64,000 nt of DNA, taken from Gelidibacter maritimus. Its GTDB lineage: Bacteria > Bacteroidota > Bacteroidia > Flavobacteriales > Flavobacteriaceae. Below are positions 44,072 through 53,027 of this stretch, piece by piece. The stretch lies in assembly GCF_014062315.1 (NCBI RefSeq), contig NZ_JACGLT010000002.1, forward strand, positions 372,001 to 436,000, in the 5' to 3' direction. Below the pieces are notes generated by a model that was not told the DNA's origin, did no database searches, and worked only from the letters and a program-made list of their open reading frames with translations. Position 1 is the stretch's first letter, and each line of letters opens with the position of its first letter. The position numbers were made by a program, and so were the translations under genes.

Positions 44072-45034
44072 TTAATGGCGTGCAGCTTCCATTTCCTTAT
44101 TTAAAATTTGAGCAACTGCCTGTTTATATTTTATAGGATTAGTGGCCTTTTTAATGGCTTTGTATGTTTTCTGAGGATTTGATGTGGATTGGGAAAAGTA
44201 CTCCCAAAAACCCAACATCTTTAATTTTATAGGAGTGGGTCCAGACAAATAGGCGTCGTATTGTTGGTAAATAGTGTCGTGAAATTCTGAAAAAATAGCC
44301 CATCGGTTTTTGGGATATTCCGTCATGTTGTTTTTGATCATGCTGGGTAAAAAAGGATCGGCAATCAATCCGCGGCCAATCATAAAATGATCAAGGGTTG
44401 GAAAGCGTTCTTTAACAGCTTTAAATGCAGAAACACTGGTGATATCGCCGTTATAGTATAACTTGTGTTTGGTGCTCCCAATGCATTTTTCAAAAGCTTC
44501 CAAATCTACTGGGCCTTTGTAGAGTTGTTTCCCTATTCTAGCATGAATGGCAATATTTTTTAGCGGATAGTTATCCAAAATAGGAAAAACCTCTAAGATT
44601 TCTTCAGCAATCTCATAGCCCATGCGCATTTTCATGGACACTAAAATATCAGTTTCGTTGTGGGCTCTCTGTAAAACCTCATCAATTTTTGTAGGATTGC
44701 AGATCAATCCAGAACCCATCCCCGATTTAGCGACCATAGGATATGGGCAGCCCAAATTCCAATTCAATTCTTTATAGCCCAAACTTTGCACGTATTTGGC
44801 AACATAGATAAATTCGTCGGCATCGTTGGTAATGATTTGTGGAATCACCTCTAAGCTGAGGTTGTTTTCTGGTAAAATATCGTTTTGATAAGATTGCTTG
44901 ATCTTCAATTTTCCATTCAGCCTGATGTAGGGGGAATAGAACGTATCAATCCCTCCAAAGTAATGATTGAAGGCATTGCGAAATCTGAAATCTGTAAAAC
45001 CCTGTAAAGGGGATGAAAGGAGCGTAAGAGCCAT
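44072..45034 (-). CDS. tRNA-dihydrouridine synthase
   Basis: Flavoenzyme reducing specific uridines of tRNA D-loops. 320 residues from the ATG at 45034 (MALTLLSSPLQGFTD, the family N-terminus); a longer frame from 45097 has no family support. The active-site Cys is C96 in NLGCPYP, followed by KSGMGSGL, with the FMN phosphate-binding region GDITSV and IGRGLIADP. Closest in look to DusC-type enzymes, but subclass is uncertain. Confidence 0.92.
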   Translation of the reverse strand: MALTLLSSPLQGFTDFRFRNAFNHYFGGIDTFYSPYIRLNGKLKIKQSYQNDILPENNLSLEVIPQIITNDADEFIYVAKYVQSLGYKELNWNLGCPYPMVAKSGMGSGLICNPTKIDEVLQRAHNETDILVSMKMRMGYEIAEEILEVFPILDNYPLKNIAIHARIGKQLYKGPVDLEAFEKCIGSTKHKLYYNGDITSVSAFKAVKERFPTLDHFMIGRGLIADPFLPSMIKNNMTEYPKNRWAIFSEFHDTIYQQYDAYLSGPTPIKLKMLGFWEYFSQSTSNPQKTYKAIKKATNPIKYKQAVAQILNKEMEAARH

Positions 45035-45146
45035 CGTATTGTTTAGGGGGGCAAAGATAGAACATTTGGAAGTGATTATTATACCACGAATATTCATTTC
45101 GGCATGCAGGTTTTTGAATTGGTTTTATAGTCTAGGTAATGATGAA

Positions 45147-45179
45147 AGACCTAACAGGTTTCTAAAACCTGTTAGGTCT
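45147..45179. repeat. Perfect 15-bp CAGGTTT-family hairpin in a divergent region
   Basis: AGACCTAACAGGTTT-CTA-AAACCTGTTAGGTCT. It lies between the divergent dus and ABC exporter genes, so here it cannot be a gene-end terminator for either. Confidence 0.85.
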
Positions 45180-45226
45180 GATTCTACTTTTAATTAAGTG
45201 TATTCAATTAACCCTGCTATAATGCG

Positions 45227-45234
45227 TATTTTTG
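45227..45234 (+). promoter_or_regulatory. -7 box of the ABC exporter gene
   Basis: TATTTTTG, an exact TAnnTTTG match, ends 18 nt before the ATG at 45253. Confidence 0.45.
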
Positions 45235-45252
45235 CCCCTATCATATTTACAG

Positions 45253-47037
45253 ATGGCTATGCAGCATTATAAAGACACAACTACCAACACTAAAAAAGAT
45301 AAATCACAGCCTAAGGTCACCATGATTCAGGCCTTCAAAACAATCATTTGGCCGCGACGAAACTTAGTTTTTATAGGTTTGATCTTGATTGTTCTTAGAA
45401 GTTTGTCGGGTTTGGTTTTGCCTTGGCAGAGTAAAGTATTGCTTGATGAAGTTGTCCCAAATAAGGATATGTCCCAACTCTATACCCTAATCGTCATAGT
45501 CATAAGCGCCATTACAATTCAGGCGACCACCTCATTTTTGTTAACCAGAATTTTAAGCGTACAAGCCCAATATTTAATCAGTGAATTGAGATCTCAAGTA
45601 CAGAAAAAAGTTCTGTCATTACCGATCAGCTTTTTTGACAATACTAAATCGGGTGCCTTGGTCTCACGAATAATGACAGATGTTGAAGGCGTTAGAAATC
45701 TGATAGGTACTGGCTTGGTGCAATTGGTAGGCGGTTCGTTTACGGCGATTGTGTCCTTGATAATTTTGATTAAACTGAATGCCTGGATGACACTTTTTGT
45801 CTTATTGCCACTGTCCATATTTGGTCTGGTTGCCTTAAAAGCTTTTAAATATATACGTCCAGTGTTTAGGGCTCGTGGTAAAATAAATGCTGAAGTCACT
45901 GGTCGATTAACAGAAACTCTTGCAGGAGTTCGGGTGATTAAAGCCTTTAATGCCGAGGAACAAGAAAATAGTGTTTTCGAAAAAGGGGTTGAGCGCTTAT
46001 ACCAAAATGTTAAAAAGAGCTTGACGGCAACGGCCTTAATGACGAGTTCTTCAACGTTTTTAATTGGCGTAGCGACTACGGGCATTATGGGGATGGGCGG
46101 TTATTATATGATGATTGGCGAAATGACCACAGGGGACTTTTTGTTCTTCACCCTCATCCTTGGATTTATGATTGCTCCAATAGTTCAAATGAGCAATATC
46201 GGGAGTCAATTGACCGAGGCCTTAGCAGGTTTGGATAGAACTGAGGAACTCATGAATATGACGGCTGAAGAAGACAACCAGGACAGAACCATTGCCTTAG
46301 ATACTTTAAAAGGCGCTATTGAATTTACGGATGTGTCGTTTTCTTATGAAGAAGGCAAGCAAATTTTGCACAATATTAATTTTAAAGCGCCAGCGGGTTC
46401 GGTAACTGCTTTGGTAGGCAGTTCAGGTTCTGGAAAATCAACTATTGCTGGACTTTCGGCTACATTTTTAACCCCGAAAATAGGAAAGGTCACTATTGAC
46501 CATCATGATTTATCGCAAGTCAAATTAAGCAGCTACCGTCAATATTTAGGCGTGGTCTTGCAAGATGAATTTTTATTTGAAGGCACGATTCGCGAAAACA
46601 TCATGTTTCCGAGACCAAATGCCACGGAATCAGAATTACTAAATGCGGTAAATGCAGCCTATGTCAACGAATTCACCGACCGTTTTGATGAAGGTTTAGA
46701 TACTTTAATTGGTGAACGAGGCGTCAAACTTTCTGGCGGGCAACGCCAACGCTTAGCGATTGCTCGGGCTATATTAGCCAACCCCAAAATCATTATTTTA
46801 GACGAAGCCACGTCAAGCTTAGACACCCAAAGTGAAGCCTTAATTCAAAAAAGTTTGGCTGAATTGATTAAAGACCGAACGACTATTGTGATTGCCCACC
46901 GTTTAAGTACAATTAGAAAAGCCGATCAAATTCTGGTCATTGAAGCAGGACATATTGTTGAACGCGGCACCCATGACCAATTGATTGCCAAAGAAGGCAG
47001 GTATTACGAATTGTATACTTATCAGGCGAAGATTTAA
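45253..47037 (+). CDS. ABC exporter, fused permease and ATPase (MsbA/LmrA-like)
   Basis: A 594-residue half-transporter that works as a homodimer. Six-helix transmembrane domain (about 30-320), then the nucleotide-binding domain with Walker A GSSGSGKST, signature LSGGQRQR, Walker B IIILDEAT and the switch His in IAHRLST. The start is the ATG at 45253 just after the -7 box; an upstream TTG frame would include the promoter itself. Lipid, drug or peptide export are all possible. Confidence 0.9.
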   Translation: MAMQHYKDTTTNTKKDKSQPKVTMIQAFKTIIWPRRNLVFIGLILIVLRSLSGLVLPWQSKVLLDEVVPNKDMSQLYTLIVIVISAITIQATTSFLLTRILSVQAQYLISELRSQVQKKVLSLPISFFDNTKSGALVSRIMTDVEGVRNLIGTGLVQLVGGSFTAIVSLIILIKLNAWMTLFVLLPLSIFGLVALKAFKYIRPVFRARGKINAEVTGRLTETLAGVRVIKAFNAEEQENSVFEKGVERLYQNVKKSLTATALMTSSSTFLIGVATTGIMGMGGYYMMIGEMTTGDFLFFTLILGFMIAPIVQMSNIGSQLTEALAGLDRTEELMNMTAEEDNQDRTIALDTLKGAIEFTDVSFSYEEGKQILHNINFKAPAGSVTALVGSSGSGKSTIAGLSATFLTPKIGKVTIDHHDLSQVKLSSYRQYLGVVLQDEFLFEGTIRENIMFPRPNATESELLNAVNAAYVNEFTDRFDEGLDTLIGERGVKLSGGQRQRLAIARAILANPKIIILDEATSSLDTQSEALIQKSLAELIKDRTTIVIAHRLSTIRKADQILVIEAGHIVERGTHDQLIAKEGRYYELYTYQAKI

Positions 47038-47174
47038 GAGATTCCAACTGGGAAGTTTTTTTGAGTTATGTGGCACCCGAACTAAACCCGAAGATAACCC
47101 CTGAAGCTTTTGAATATCGAAAGTAGAAGGCTGAACACCGAATATTGAAGTATGGTCTTGGCTGCGGTAAAGGT

Positions 47175-47206
47175 ACGCGATGCAATCGCGCACCTGCGAG
47201 ATGGAG
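47175..47206 (+). repeat. REP-like palindrome, copy 1 of the CGCGATGCAATCGCG family
   Basis: ACGCGATGCAATCGCGCACC then TGCGAGATGGAG. Core arms CGCGAT/ATCGCG. It lies 12 nt upstream of the LytTR promoter box. Same orientation as copy 3 at 49575, exactly 2400 bp away. Confidence 0.8.
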
Positions 47207-47217
47207 AAAAATATTCT

Positions 47218-47225
47218 TACTTTTG
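47218..47225 (+). promoter_or_regulatory. -7 box of the LytTR regulator gene
   Basis: TACTTTTG, exact TAnnTTTG, 28 nt before the ATG at 47254. Confidence 0.45.
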
Positions 47226-47253
47226 AATCGGATAAAAAATGAGCCTCTAATTC

Positions 47254-48090
47254 ATGAGTATAACTCCACCTACTAATCATACCGAAAAAACCATAAGGTC
47301 TACAATTGTCAGTAATTCTGCATGGGATTGGTTTCAGAAAGCACTTATATTGACTATTTTCTCTTTAGTGATCAATCATTTAGCAACGCGCGATAGTTTT
47401 CCAGGTAGTGAATCTTATAGGTTCCCCATAGAAGGTTTTCTTTCGACTATTGTTTTAAGTATTCTCATTAGTATTATAGCGGATCTTAATTTTAAATTTT
47501 ACTCGAAAAAGTATTTTTCTAAGAAGGTAGAAGTGGTCACTATCACATGGTTTATGATTTCTACCCTGGGATATATTACAATCCTGTATATTCCTTTAAA
47601 TATTGTTTTAAATAGCGTTGCAGGTGCACAAACAGATTTTTATAGTTTATTAATTGGGTTGTTAATCACTCTATTATTGAGTGTTGTTCTCATAGCTTTA
47701 TTGTATGCACGGGACCTATACAATTTATATAAGCTATCTCTAAAAGATGCTGAAATTACAATTGAAAGCGGCGCGAAAATGACGAAGCTTAGCTATGAAA
47801 ATATTGCGTGCTTTTATAGCGAAAACAGAATTGTGTATGCTGTTCAAAACGACGGCAGAACAATTACCACCGATTTTACATTGAATGCGCTCGAAGAAAA
47901 AATAAACGATCAATTGTTTTTTAGAGCCAATCGGCAAATCATCATTCACAAAAATGCTGTAGACCAAATTGAAAAGGTTGAAAATGGCAAGTTGCGCATT
48001 CGGTTGAAAGCTTCCATTGACACCGATGCGATTGCTGAAATCACTGTCAGTCGTTACAAGCGAAATGCATTTATGAATTGGTTTGAATAA
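47254..48090 (+). CDS. Membrane-bound LytTR-domain transcriptional regulator
   Basis: A 278-residue protein with four membrane helices (about 28-42, 61-78, 95-120, 130-152) and a C-terminal LytTR DNA-binding domain (about 165-275) including RANRQIIIHKNAVDQIEKV and VSRYKRNAF. No receiver domain is present, so the membrane part may itself sense a signal. LytTR proteins bind pairs of short direct repeats about two helical turns apart; such a pair lies just downstream at 48109-48141, before the CPBP protease gene. The target assignment is inference. Confidence 0.87.
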   Translation: MSITPPTNHTEKTIRSTIVSNSAWDWFQKALILTIFSLVINHLATRDSFPGSESYRFPIEGFLSTIVLSILISIIADLNFKFYSKKYFSKKVEVVTITWFMISTLGYITILYIPLNIVLNSVAGAQTDFYSLLIGLLITLLLSVVLIALLYARDLYNLYKLSLKDAEITIESGAKMTKLSYENIACFYSENRIVYAVQNDGRTITTDFTLNALEEKINDQLFFRANRQIIIHKNAVDQIEKVENGKLRIRLKASIDTDAIAEITVSRYKRNAFMNWFE

Positions 48091-48108
48091 AAGATACCAA
48101 TAACTACT

Positions 48109-48141
48109 GACCATTCAGTTATTAATTTACGACCATTCAGT
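48109..48141 (+). promoter_or_regulatory. Direct-repeat operator for the LytTR regulator
   Basis: GACCATTCAGT occurs at 48109-48119 and again, identical, at 48131-48141, separated by 11 nt (22 bp start to start, two helical turns). The spacing is the one known for LytTR-domain binding sites, and the core resembles ACAnTTnnG-type sites. The pair lies 74 nt before the CPBP protease ATG and 19 nt after the regulator stop. Confidence 0.65.
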
Positions 48142-48214
48142 AAAATCATAAGATTTTCAAAGGATTATGAGCGATTTTCTTCATTTTTTCGATTAACATT
48201 TAAATCAAAATATA

Positions 48215-48877
48215 ATGAAGAGCATCAGCTTACCACAAACATTAATTCCTTTAATTACCATTGCAATCATCTGCTTTTTATGGTTTGGACCCATCCGGAT
48301 TGGTTATATTGAAAATATCATTATATCTATATTAATCATTATAGCGACTTATATAGAATACAAAGAGAAACCATTTTCAGCACTTGGATTTCAACCTGAA
48401 AAGTTCACATTCAAAAACATCATTGTATTTGCTCCGTTAGTTGCATTAGGACTCTTCGTGTTATATATCTTTGTATTGGTTCCTGGAATTACACGACTTA
48501 CAGGCGCTCCTATTGATTATTCAAGTTTTGATCAATTGATAGGTAATCTTCCAGCCTGTTTAATTGCATTGTTGTTAGTATGGGCTACTGCTGGATTTGG
48601 AGAAGAAATTATCTTTCGCGGTTATTTTATGCGCCAATTTGTAAAGGTCTTTGGAGAAGGCAAAGTCAGTATTGTGCTTAATATTGTTCTACTGGCTTGC
48701 TTTTTTGGTTATATGCACAGTTATCAAGGAATTACTGGGCAGCTTGTTACAGGCATTGTGGGAGCGCTCTTAGCCCTAATATTTTACTTGCGTAATTACG
48801 ATTTGTGGTTTGTTATTGCTGTGCACGGATTTTTTGACACCATTGCTTTAATTTTTATTTACTTCGGTTTGGCGTAA
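48215..48877 (+). CDS. CPBP-family intramembrane metalloprotease
   Basis: A 220-residue polytopic protein of the CAAX/bacteriocin-processing (Abi) family. Catalytic and metal residues are visible: EEIIFR (E130, E131, R135), H168 (YMHSYQG) and H204 (AVHGFFD) in successive membrane segments. Family roles include prenyl-protein processing and peptide maturation or immunity. Neighbouring control by the LytTR regulator is suggested by the direct repeats 48109-48141. Confidence 0.9.
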   Translation: MKSISLPQTLIPLITIAIICFLWFGPIRIGYIENIIISILIIIATYIEYKEKPFSALGFQPEKFTFKNIIVFAPLVALGLFVLYIFVLVPGITRLTGAPIDYSSFDQLIGNLPACLIALLLVWATAGFGEEIIFRGYFMRQFVKVFGEGKVSIVLNIVLLACFFGYMHSYQGITGQLVTGIVGALLALIFYLRNYDLWFVIAVHGFFDTIALIFIYFGLA

Positions 48878-48888
48878 TAATAGCACGA

Positions 48889-48917
48889 CTCCCCGCTCCC
48901 GCGCGATTGCATCGCGT
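48889..48917 (-). repeat. REP-like palindrome, copy 2 (5' side of the RAYT)
   Basis: On the minus strand ACGCGATGCAATCGCG followed by CGGGAGCGGGGAG. It is inverted with respect to copy 3 at 49575 and lies 50 nt before the RAYT start. Confidence 0.8.
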
Positions 48918-48966
48918 GGCACGGTAATTACTTGACTCCGATTGCCCAAATACCTATCTTTAACAT

Positions 48967-49529
48967 ATGAGCCGTAACTATAAATTTCACAATCCTGAAG
49001 GTTTATATTTTGTAAGCTTCGCAGGTGTGGAATGGCTCGATGTTTTTACCCGCATTGAATATATAGATATTTTATTGCAAAGTCTCACATTTTGCCAGAA
49101 GGAGAAAGGGATGGAGATAATTGCTTAGTGCATTATGACCAATCATATGCACTTGGTTTTTAGAAGTATAAAAGGTCAGCATCCCGCACTACTTTTAGGA
49201 GATTTTAAACGTTTTACCAGCAAAGCAATAGTGAAAGCCATTCAGCAAAATCCCATAGAGAGTCCAAGGAATTTCTTTTGGCGCAATTTAAAAAAGCTGC
49301 GTCAAAAGTATCCAATGTGAAAGGGTATCAATTTTGGAGACACGACAATAGGCCTATTGAGTTATGGAGCAATGCAGTTATTTGGGAAAAAATAAATTAT
49401 ATACACCAGAATCCAATGGTGGCCGGTTTGGTTTATAAAGCACAAGATTATGCTTATAGCAGTGCCACAGATTATGCTGACGAAAAAGGATTATTGGATG
49501 ATATTGTTGTTTTTCGTTATTATGGTTGA
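48967..49529 (+). pseudogene. REP-associated tyrosine transposase (RAYT, Y1_Tnp), inactivated
   Basis: Single-stranded-DNA transposase of the IS200/REP type. ATG at 48967 opens MSRNYKFHNPEG. An in-frame TAG at 49126-49128 replaces the expected Tyr before CIMTNHMHLVF, which holds the HUH motif. A single-base frameshift at about 49270-49285 then moves the C-terminus (FKKAASKVSNVKGYQFW, and YIHQNP with the presumed catalytic Tyr) into the next frame, ending at 49529. Two independent lesions mean no full-length protein. The pseudogene lies between inverted REP-like palindromes, the normal RAYT layout. Confidence 0.88.
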
Positions 49530-49531
49530 AA

Positions 49532-49654
49532 TTACTTTTTGAATTTAACTTTGGGGAAAGTGAGGAGGACTGGAACGCGATGCAATCGCGCACCAGCGAG
49601 GGAGAAACTGATGAGGCCAATAAGCGCTAATACATAAATTTTGATTGTTTTCAT
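49532..49654 (-). pseudogene. Signal-peptide fragment running into the REP palindrome
   Basis: Minus-strand frame of 40 codons. Residues 1-21 (MKTIKIYVLALIGLISFSLA) look like a genuine signal peptide. The next residues (RLHRVP) are encoded by REP copy 3 and the frame ends soon after. It looks like the 5' end of a secreted-protein gene cut off by insertion of the REP/RAYT unit; a chance frame is the alternative. Confidence 0.4.
49575..49605 (+). repeat. REP-like palindrome, copy 3 (3' side of the RAYT)
   Basis: ACGCGATGCAATCGCGCACC followed by AGCGAGGGAG. It begins 46 nt after the RAYT frame end and is inverted to copy 2. Confidence 0.8.
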
Positions 49655-49725
49655 GATATACATTTTAATTGATTTTACCTTTAGATTCAAAATCAATAAA
49701 ATGTTACATGGAGAGTTTTAGGCAT

Positions 49726-49760
49726 AAAAAAAAACCTCACTTTCGGAAAGTAAGGCTTTT
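49726..49760 (-). terminator. Terminator of the ATP synthase operon
   Basis: On the minus strand an AAAAGCCTTACTTTC...GAAAGTGAGGTTTT hairpin (10 or more pairs with one G-T) followed by a run of nine T, about 40 nt after the atpG stop. Confidence 0.8.
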
Positions 49761-49772
49761 AAATTACGAGGT

Positions 49773-49790
49773 TTCTGCTTGCGCAGGAAT
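49773..49790. repeat. CCTGC-family palindrome just after atpG
   Basis: TTCTGCTTGCGCAGGAAT, one mismatch in the arms, 8 nt past the atpG stop. Confidence 0.6.
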
Positions 49791-49797
49791 CCGTGTT

Positions 49798-50658
49798 TTA
49801 ATTATTAAGCGCTTCAGCTCCACCAACAATCTCAAGGATTTCGTTTGTAATGGCAGCTTGACGTGCTTTGTTATAAGTTAACTTTAATTGATCTCTCAAT
49901 TCTGTGGCGTTATCTGTGGCTTTATGCATCGCAGTCATACGAGCGCCGTGTTCTGAAGCGAAAGAGTCTCTAAGAGCCTTATAAAGCTGTGTCTTTAATG
50001 ATTTAGGAATTAATTCCTTAACAATTTCTGATTTTGAAGGCTCAAAGATATACTCGGTATCAACTTCTTCAGCGCCTTCCATCGGAACAATTGGCAAAAA
50101 TTGTTCGTTCATGACTTCTTGAGTCGCCGCATTTTTGAACTTATTGTAAACTAAAACAATCATATCTGTTTTATTAGTCAAGAAATGATCCATCAGTAAA
50201 TCGGCTATTTCTGCAACATTGTCAAAAGTCAAATCGTCATAAATATCGCTTTTATTGGCAATAACCCGATCGCCTTTCTTAAAAGCATCCGCAGCTTTTT
50301 TACCTATTGCAAAAACAGAAACTTCCTTCCCTGCATACTCTTCTCTTATCAAACGATTGGTTTCTTTGATAATATTAGAGTTGAATGCACCAGCTAAACC
50401 TCTGTTGGAGGTAATGGATACCAAAGTCACATTTTTGATTTCACGCTGTTCCGCAAATTCACTTCCCGAATCGGCATCTAAAGTTGCGCTTAAGGTTTGT
50501 AATAATTCCGTTAATTTATCAGAATACGGACGCATAGCAGTAATCGCATCCTGCGCCTTTTTCAGCTTTGCAGCAGATACCATTTTCATGGCACTGGTAA
50601 TCTGCATCGTTGAAGACACCGATGATATTCTGTTACGTATTTCTTTTAAGTTTGCCAT
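49798..50658 (-). CDS. atpG: F1Fo ATP synthase gamma subunit
   Basis: Central rotor stalk of F1. 286 residues with the conserved N-terminal MANLKEIRNRISSV and SAMKMVSAAKL and the C-terminal NARQAAITNEILEIVGGAEAL; DSFASEHGARMTAMHKATDNA is also family-typical. Last gene of the operon, 153 nt after atpA, followed by a terminator. Confidence 0.97.
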   Translation of the reverse strand: MANLKEIRNRISSVSSTMQITSAMKMVSAAKLKKAQDAITAMRPYSDKLTELLQTLSATLDADSGSEFAEQREIKNVTLVSITSNRGLAGAFNSNIIKETNRLIREEYAGKEVSVFAIGKKAADAFKKGDRVIANKSDIYDDLTFDNVAEIADLLMDHFLTNKTDMIVLVYNKFKNAATQEVMNEQFLPIVPMEGAEEVDTEYIFEPSKSEIVKELIPKSLKTQLYKALRDSFASEHGARMTAMHKATDNATELRDQLKLTYNKARQAAITNEILEIVGGAEALNN

Positions 50659-50811
50659 TTTTGTTAGTATTAAGTATTAAGGTGTTAGCAATAAGACTAA
50701 CAAAAAAATACTTTCTAATAGTTGACCTTATAAATTAGATTTTGAAGATTCCTCTCCACAATCTTAGTAGTTAATACATAGTACTTAATATTTTGTACTT
50801 CGTAGTTAATA

Positions 50812-52392
50812 CTATTTTCTATATTTCGCAGATACCTCCTTAGCCACAGCAACAAGAGTATCAGTAATCTCATCCGTAAGTTTTCCAGCTTTTAAGTCGG
50901 CAAGCGTATCACTATGTGTTGCTCTTAAGAACTCTAAATAATCACGTTCAAATTCTCTTACTTTTTCAACAGGTACATCTCTCAATAAGTTTTTAGATCC
51001 TGCATAAATGATAGCAATCTGATCTTCAACTTTAAATGGATCGTTTTGAGCTTGTTTCAATATCTCAACGTTACGTCTTCCTTTTTCAATAACGTTTAAA
51101 GTCACGGCATCAAGATCAGAACCAAACTTAGCAAAGGCTTCCAGTTCGCGGAATTGCGCTTGGTCTAATTTTAAGGTTCCAGATACTTTTTTCATGGATT
51201 TAATCTGTGCGTTACCACCAACACGAGATACCGAAATACCTACGTTAATTGCTGGACGAACTCCAGAGTTAAATAAATCACCATCCAAGAAAATCTGTCC
51301 GTCAGTAATAGAAATTACGTTGGTAGGAATATAAGCCGATACGTCACCTGCTTGCGTTTCAATAATTGGTAATGCTGTTAATGAACCACCACCTTTTACC
51401 ATTGGTTTCAATACATCAGGCAAATCGTTCATTTCTTTGGCGATATCATCGTTATCGATAATCTTAGCTGAACGCTCCAACAACCTTGAGTGAAGGTAGA
51501 AAACGTCACCAGGATACGCCTCACGTCCCGGTGGACGACGTAACAATAATGAAATCTCACGGTATGCTACTGCTTGCTTTGATAAGTCATCAAAAACAAT
51601 CAACGCAGGACGGCCAGTATCTCTAAAGTACTCACCAATAGCAGCACCAGCAAATGGCGCATACACTTGCATGGCAGCAGGATCGGATGCATTGGCGGCA
51701 ACAATTGTTGTATATGCCATAGCACCTTTTTCTTCCAAGGTTTTTGCAATCAAAGCAACCGTTGACGCTTTTTGTCCAACCGCTACATATATACAATATA
51801 CAGGTTCACCTGCATCATAAAATTCTTTTTGATTGATAATGGTGTCAATACAAACTGCTGTTTTACCAGTTTGACGGTCACCAATAACCAACTCACGCTG
51901 ACCCCTACCTACAGGAATCATGGCATCTATAGATTTAATACCTGTCTGTAATGGCTCAGTTACCGGTTCACGATAAATAACACCAGGCGCTTTACGTTCT
52001 AATGGCATTTCATAAAGCGATCCACCGATAGGACCTTTTCCATCAATTGGAGTTCCTAAAGTATCCACAACACGTCCAACAATTTCTTCACCAACTTTAA
52101 GAGAAGCAATTCTATCTGTACGTTTTACGGTAGAGCCTTCGCTGATACCTGTAGCTGGTCCTAATAAAACAACACCAACGTTATCTTCTTCAAGATTCAG
52201 TACGATGCCTTCAAGACCATCTGCAAATTCAACCAATTCACCATATTGAACGTTTGCCAAGCCGTAAACACGGGCAATACCATCTCCAACAGTCAATACT
52301 GTTCCTACTTCGTCCAATGAAGCACTTGCTTCAAATCCTGACAATTGTTGCTTTAAGATTGCTGAAATTTCAGCTGGTTTTACTTCTGCCAT
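50812..52392 (-). CDS. atpA: F1Fo ATP synthase alpha subunit
   Basis: Non-catalytic nucleotide-binding F1 subunit, 526 residues. P-loop [10 protein letters not shown], the [12 protein letters not shown] segment and [27 protein letters not shown] are all in order. The expected beta and epsilon genes do not follow it; atpG comes next, the Bacteroidota arrangement in which atpD-atpC sit elsewhere. Confidence 0.98.
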   Translation of the reverse strand: MAEVKPAEISAILKQQLSGFEASASLDEVGTVLTVGDGIARVYGLANVQYGELVEFADGLEGIVLNLEEDNVGVVLLGPATGISEGSTVKRTDRIASLKVGEEIVGRVVDTLGTPIDGKGPIGGSLYEMPLERKAPGVIYREPVTEPLQTGIKSIDAMIPVGRGQRELVIGDRQTGKTAVCIDTIINQKEFYDAGEPVYCIYVAVGQKASTVALIAKTLEEKGAMAYTTIVAANASDPAAMQVYAPFAGAAIGEYFRDTGRPALIVFDDLSKQAVAYREISLLLRRPPGREAYPGDVFYLHSRLLERSAKIIDNDDIAKEMNDLPDVLKPMVKGGGSLTALPIIETQAGDVSAYIPTNVISITDGQIFLDGDLFNSGVRPAINVGISVSRVGGNAQIKSMKKVSGTLKLDQAQFRELEAFAKFGSDLDAVTLNVIEKGRRNVEILKQAQNDPFKVEDQIAIIYAGSKNLLRDVPVEKVREFERDYLEFLRATHSDTLADLKAGKLTDEITDTLVAVAKEVSAKYRK

Positions 52393-52427
52393 TTTTATTA
52401 GATATTATTTTCATTGATCTTCTTATA

Positions 52428-52452
52428 CCACTTCGACTGCGCTCAGTGTACC
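52428..52452. repeat. Dispersed-type palindrome between atpH and atpA
   Basis: CACTTCGACTGCGCTCAGTG with outer arms CACT/AGTG; a form of a repeat I recall from other flavobacterial genomes. Single copy in this window. Confidence 0.4.
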
Positions 52453-52467
52453 AAATCAATAAAACTT

Positions 52468-53004
52468 TTAGTTTAATGTAAATTCTCTTTTTAACTTATT
52501 TAATTTGTTTGCAATACTTGCATCGTACTGAATATCTCCAATACGTAAAATGAAGCCTCCTAAAATAGATTCATCTACAATATTTACAATATCAGCTTCT
52601 TTATTGGTAAGCTCTTTAACCTTGGCCAATACTTTTACTTTAAGATCGTCAGTCAACGCGACTGCCGTAGTTACTTTTGCCACTTGTTTACCTTGGCTTT
52701 CATTATAAAGTTCGTTATATTTTTGAGCAACTTCACCCAAAATATCAATACGTTTATTGGTAATTAAAGTATCTATCAAACCTGAACTTAAATTATGCAA
52801 TCCTTTAAAAACGGCCAATAAAGCCGATTTTTTAGTTGCAGCAGGTATGACAGCACTCATAAGCATATTTTTTAACTCTGTACTGGCTTCTACAGCATTT
52901 GCAACGGAACTCATGTCAGCATTGACAATTTCTGCCGACTTTTGCTCTTTTGCAAGATCTAAAACTGCTTTTGCGTAACGTAGTGCTGTTCTTGTTTGTG
53001 CCAT
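52468..53004 (-). CDS. atpH: F1Fo ATP synthase delta subunit
   Basis: Peripheral-stalk connector, 178 residues from ATG 53004 (MAQTRTALRYAKA, the family start); the longer TTG frame would read through the leader palindrome. The C-terminal VDESILGGFILRIGDIQYDASI is diagnostic. The palindrome TCCCTG...CAGGGA (53010-53027) ends 5 nt before the ATG, exactly as upstream of trpS. Confidence 0.95.
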   Translation of the reverse strand: MAQTRTALRYAKAVLDLAKEQKSAEIVNADMSSVANAVEASTELKNMLMSAVIPAATKKSALLAVFKGLHNLSSGLIDTLITNKRIDILGEVAQKYNELYNESQGKQVAKVTTAVALTDDLKVKVLAKVKELTNKEADIVNIVDESILGGFILRIGDIQYDASIANKLNKLKREFTLN

Positions 53005-53009
53005 AGTAT

Positions 53010-53027
53010 TCCCTGCCAAGACAGGGA
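53010..53027. repeat. CCTGC-family palindrome at the atpH start codon
   Basis: Minus strand TCCCTG-TCTTGG-CAGGGA, then ATACT and the ATG. It differs from the trpS leader only in the loop and in two of the bases just before ATG. Confidence 0.8.

Noticed and set aside
45594-46085. 163-codon minus-strand frame inside the ABC exporter
   Set aside because: Antisense shadow of a clearly coding region; no start context or motif.
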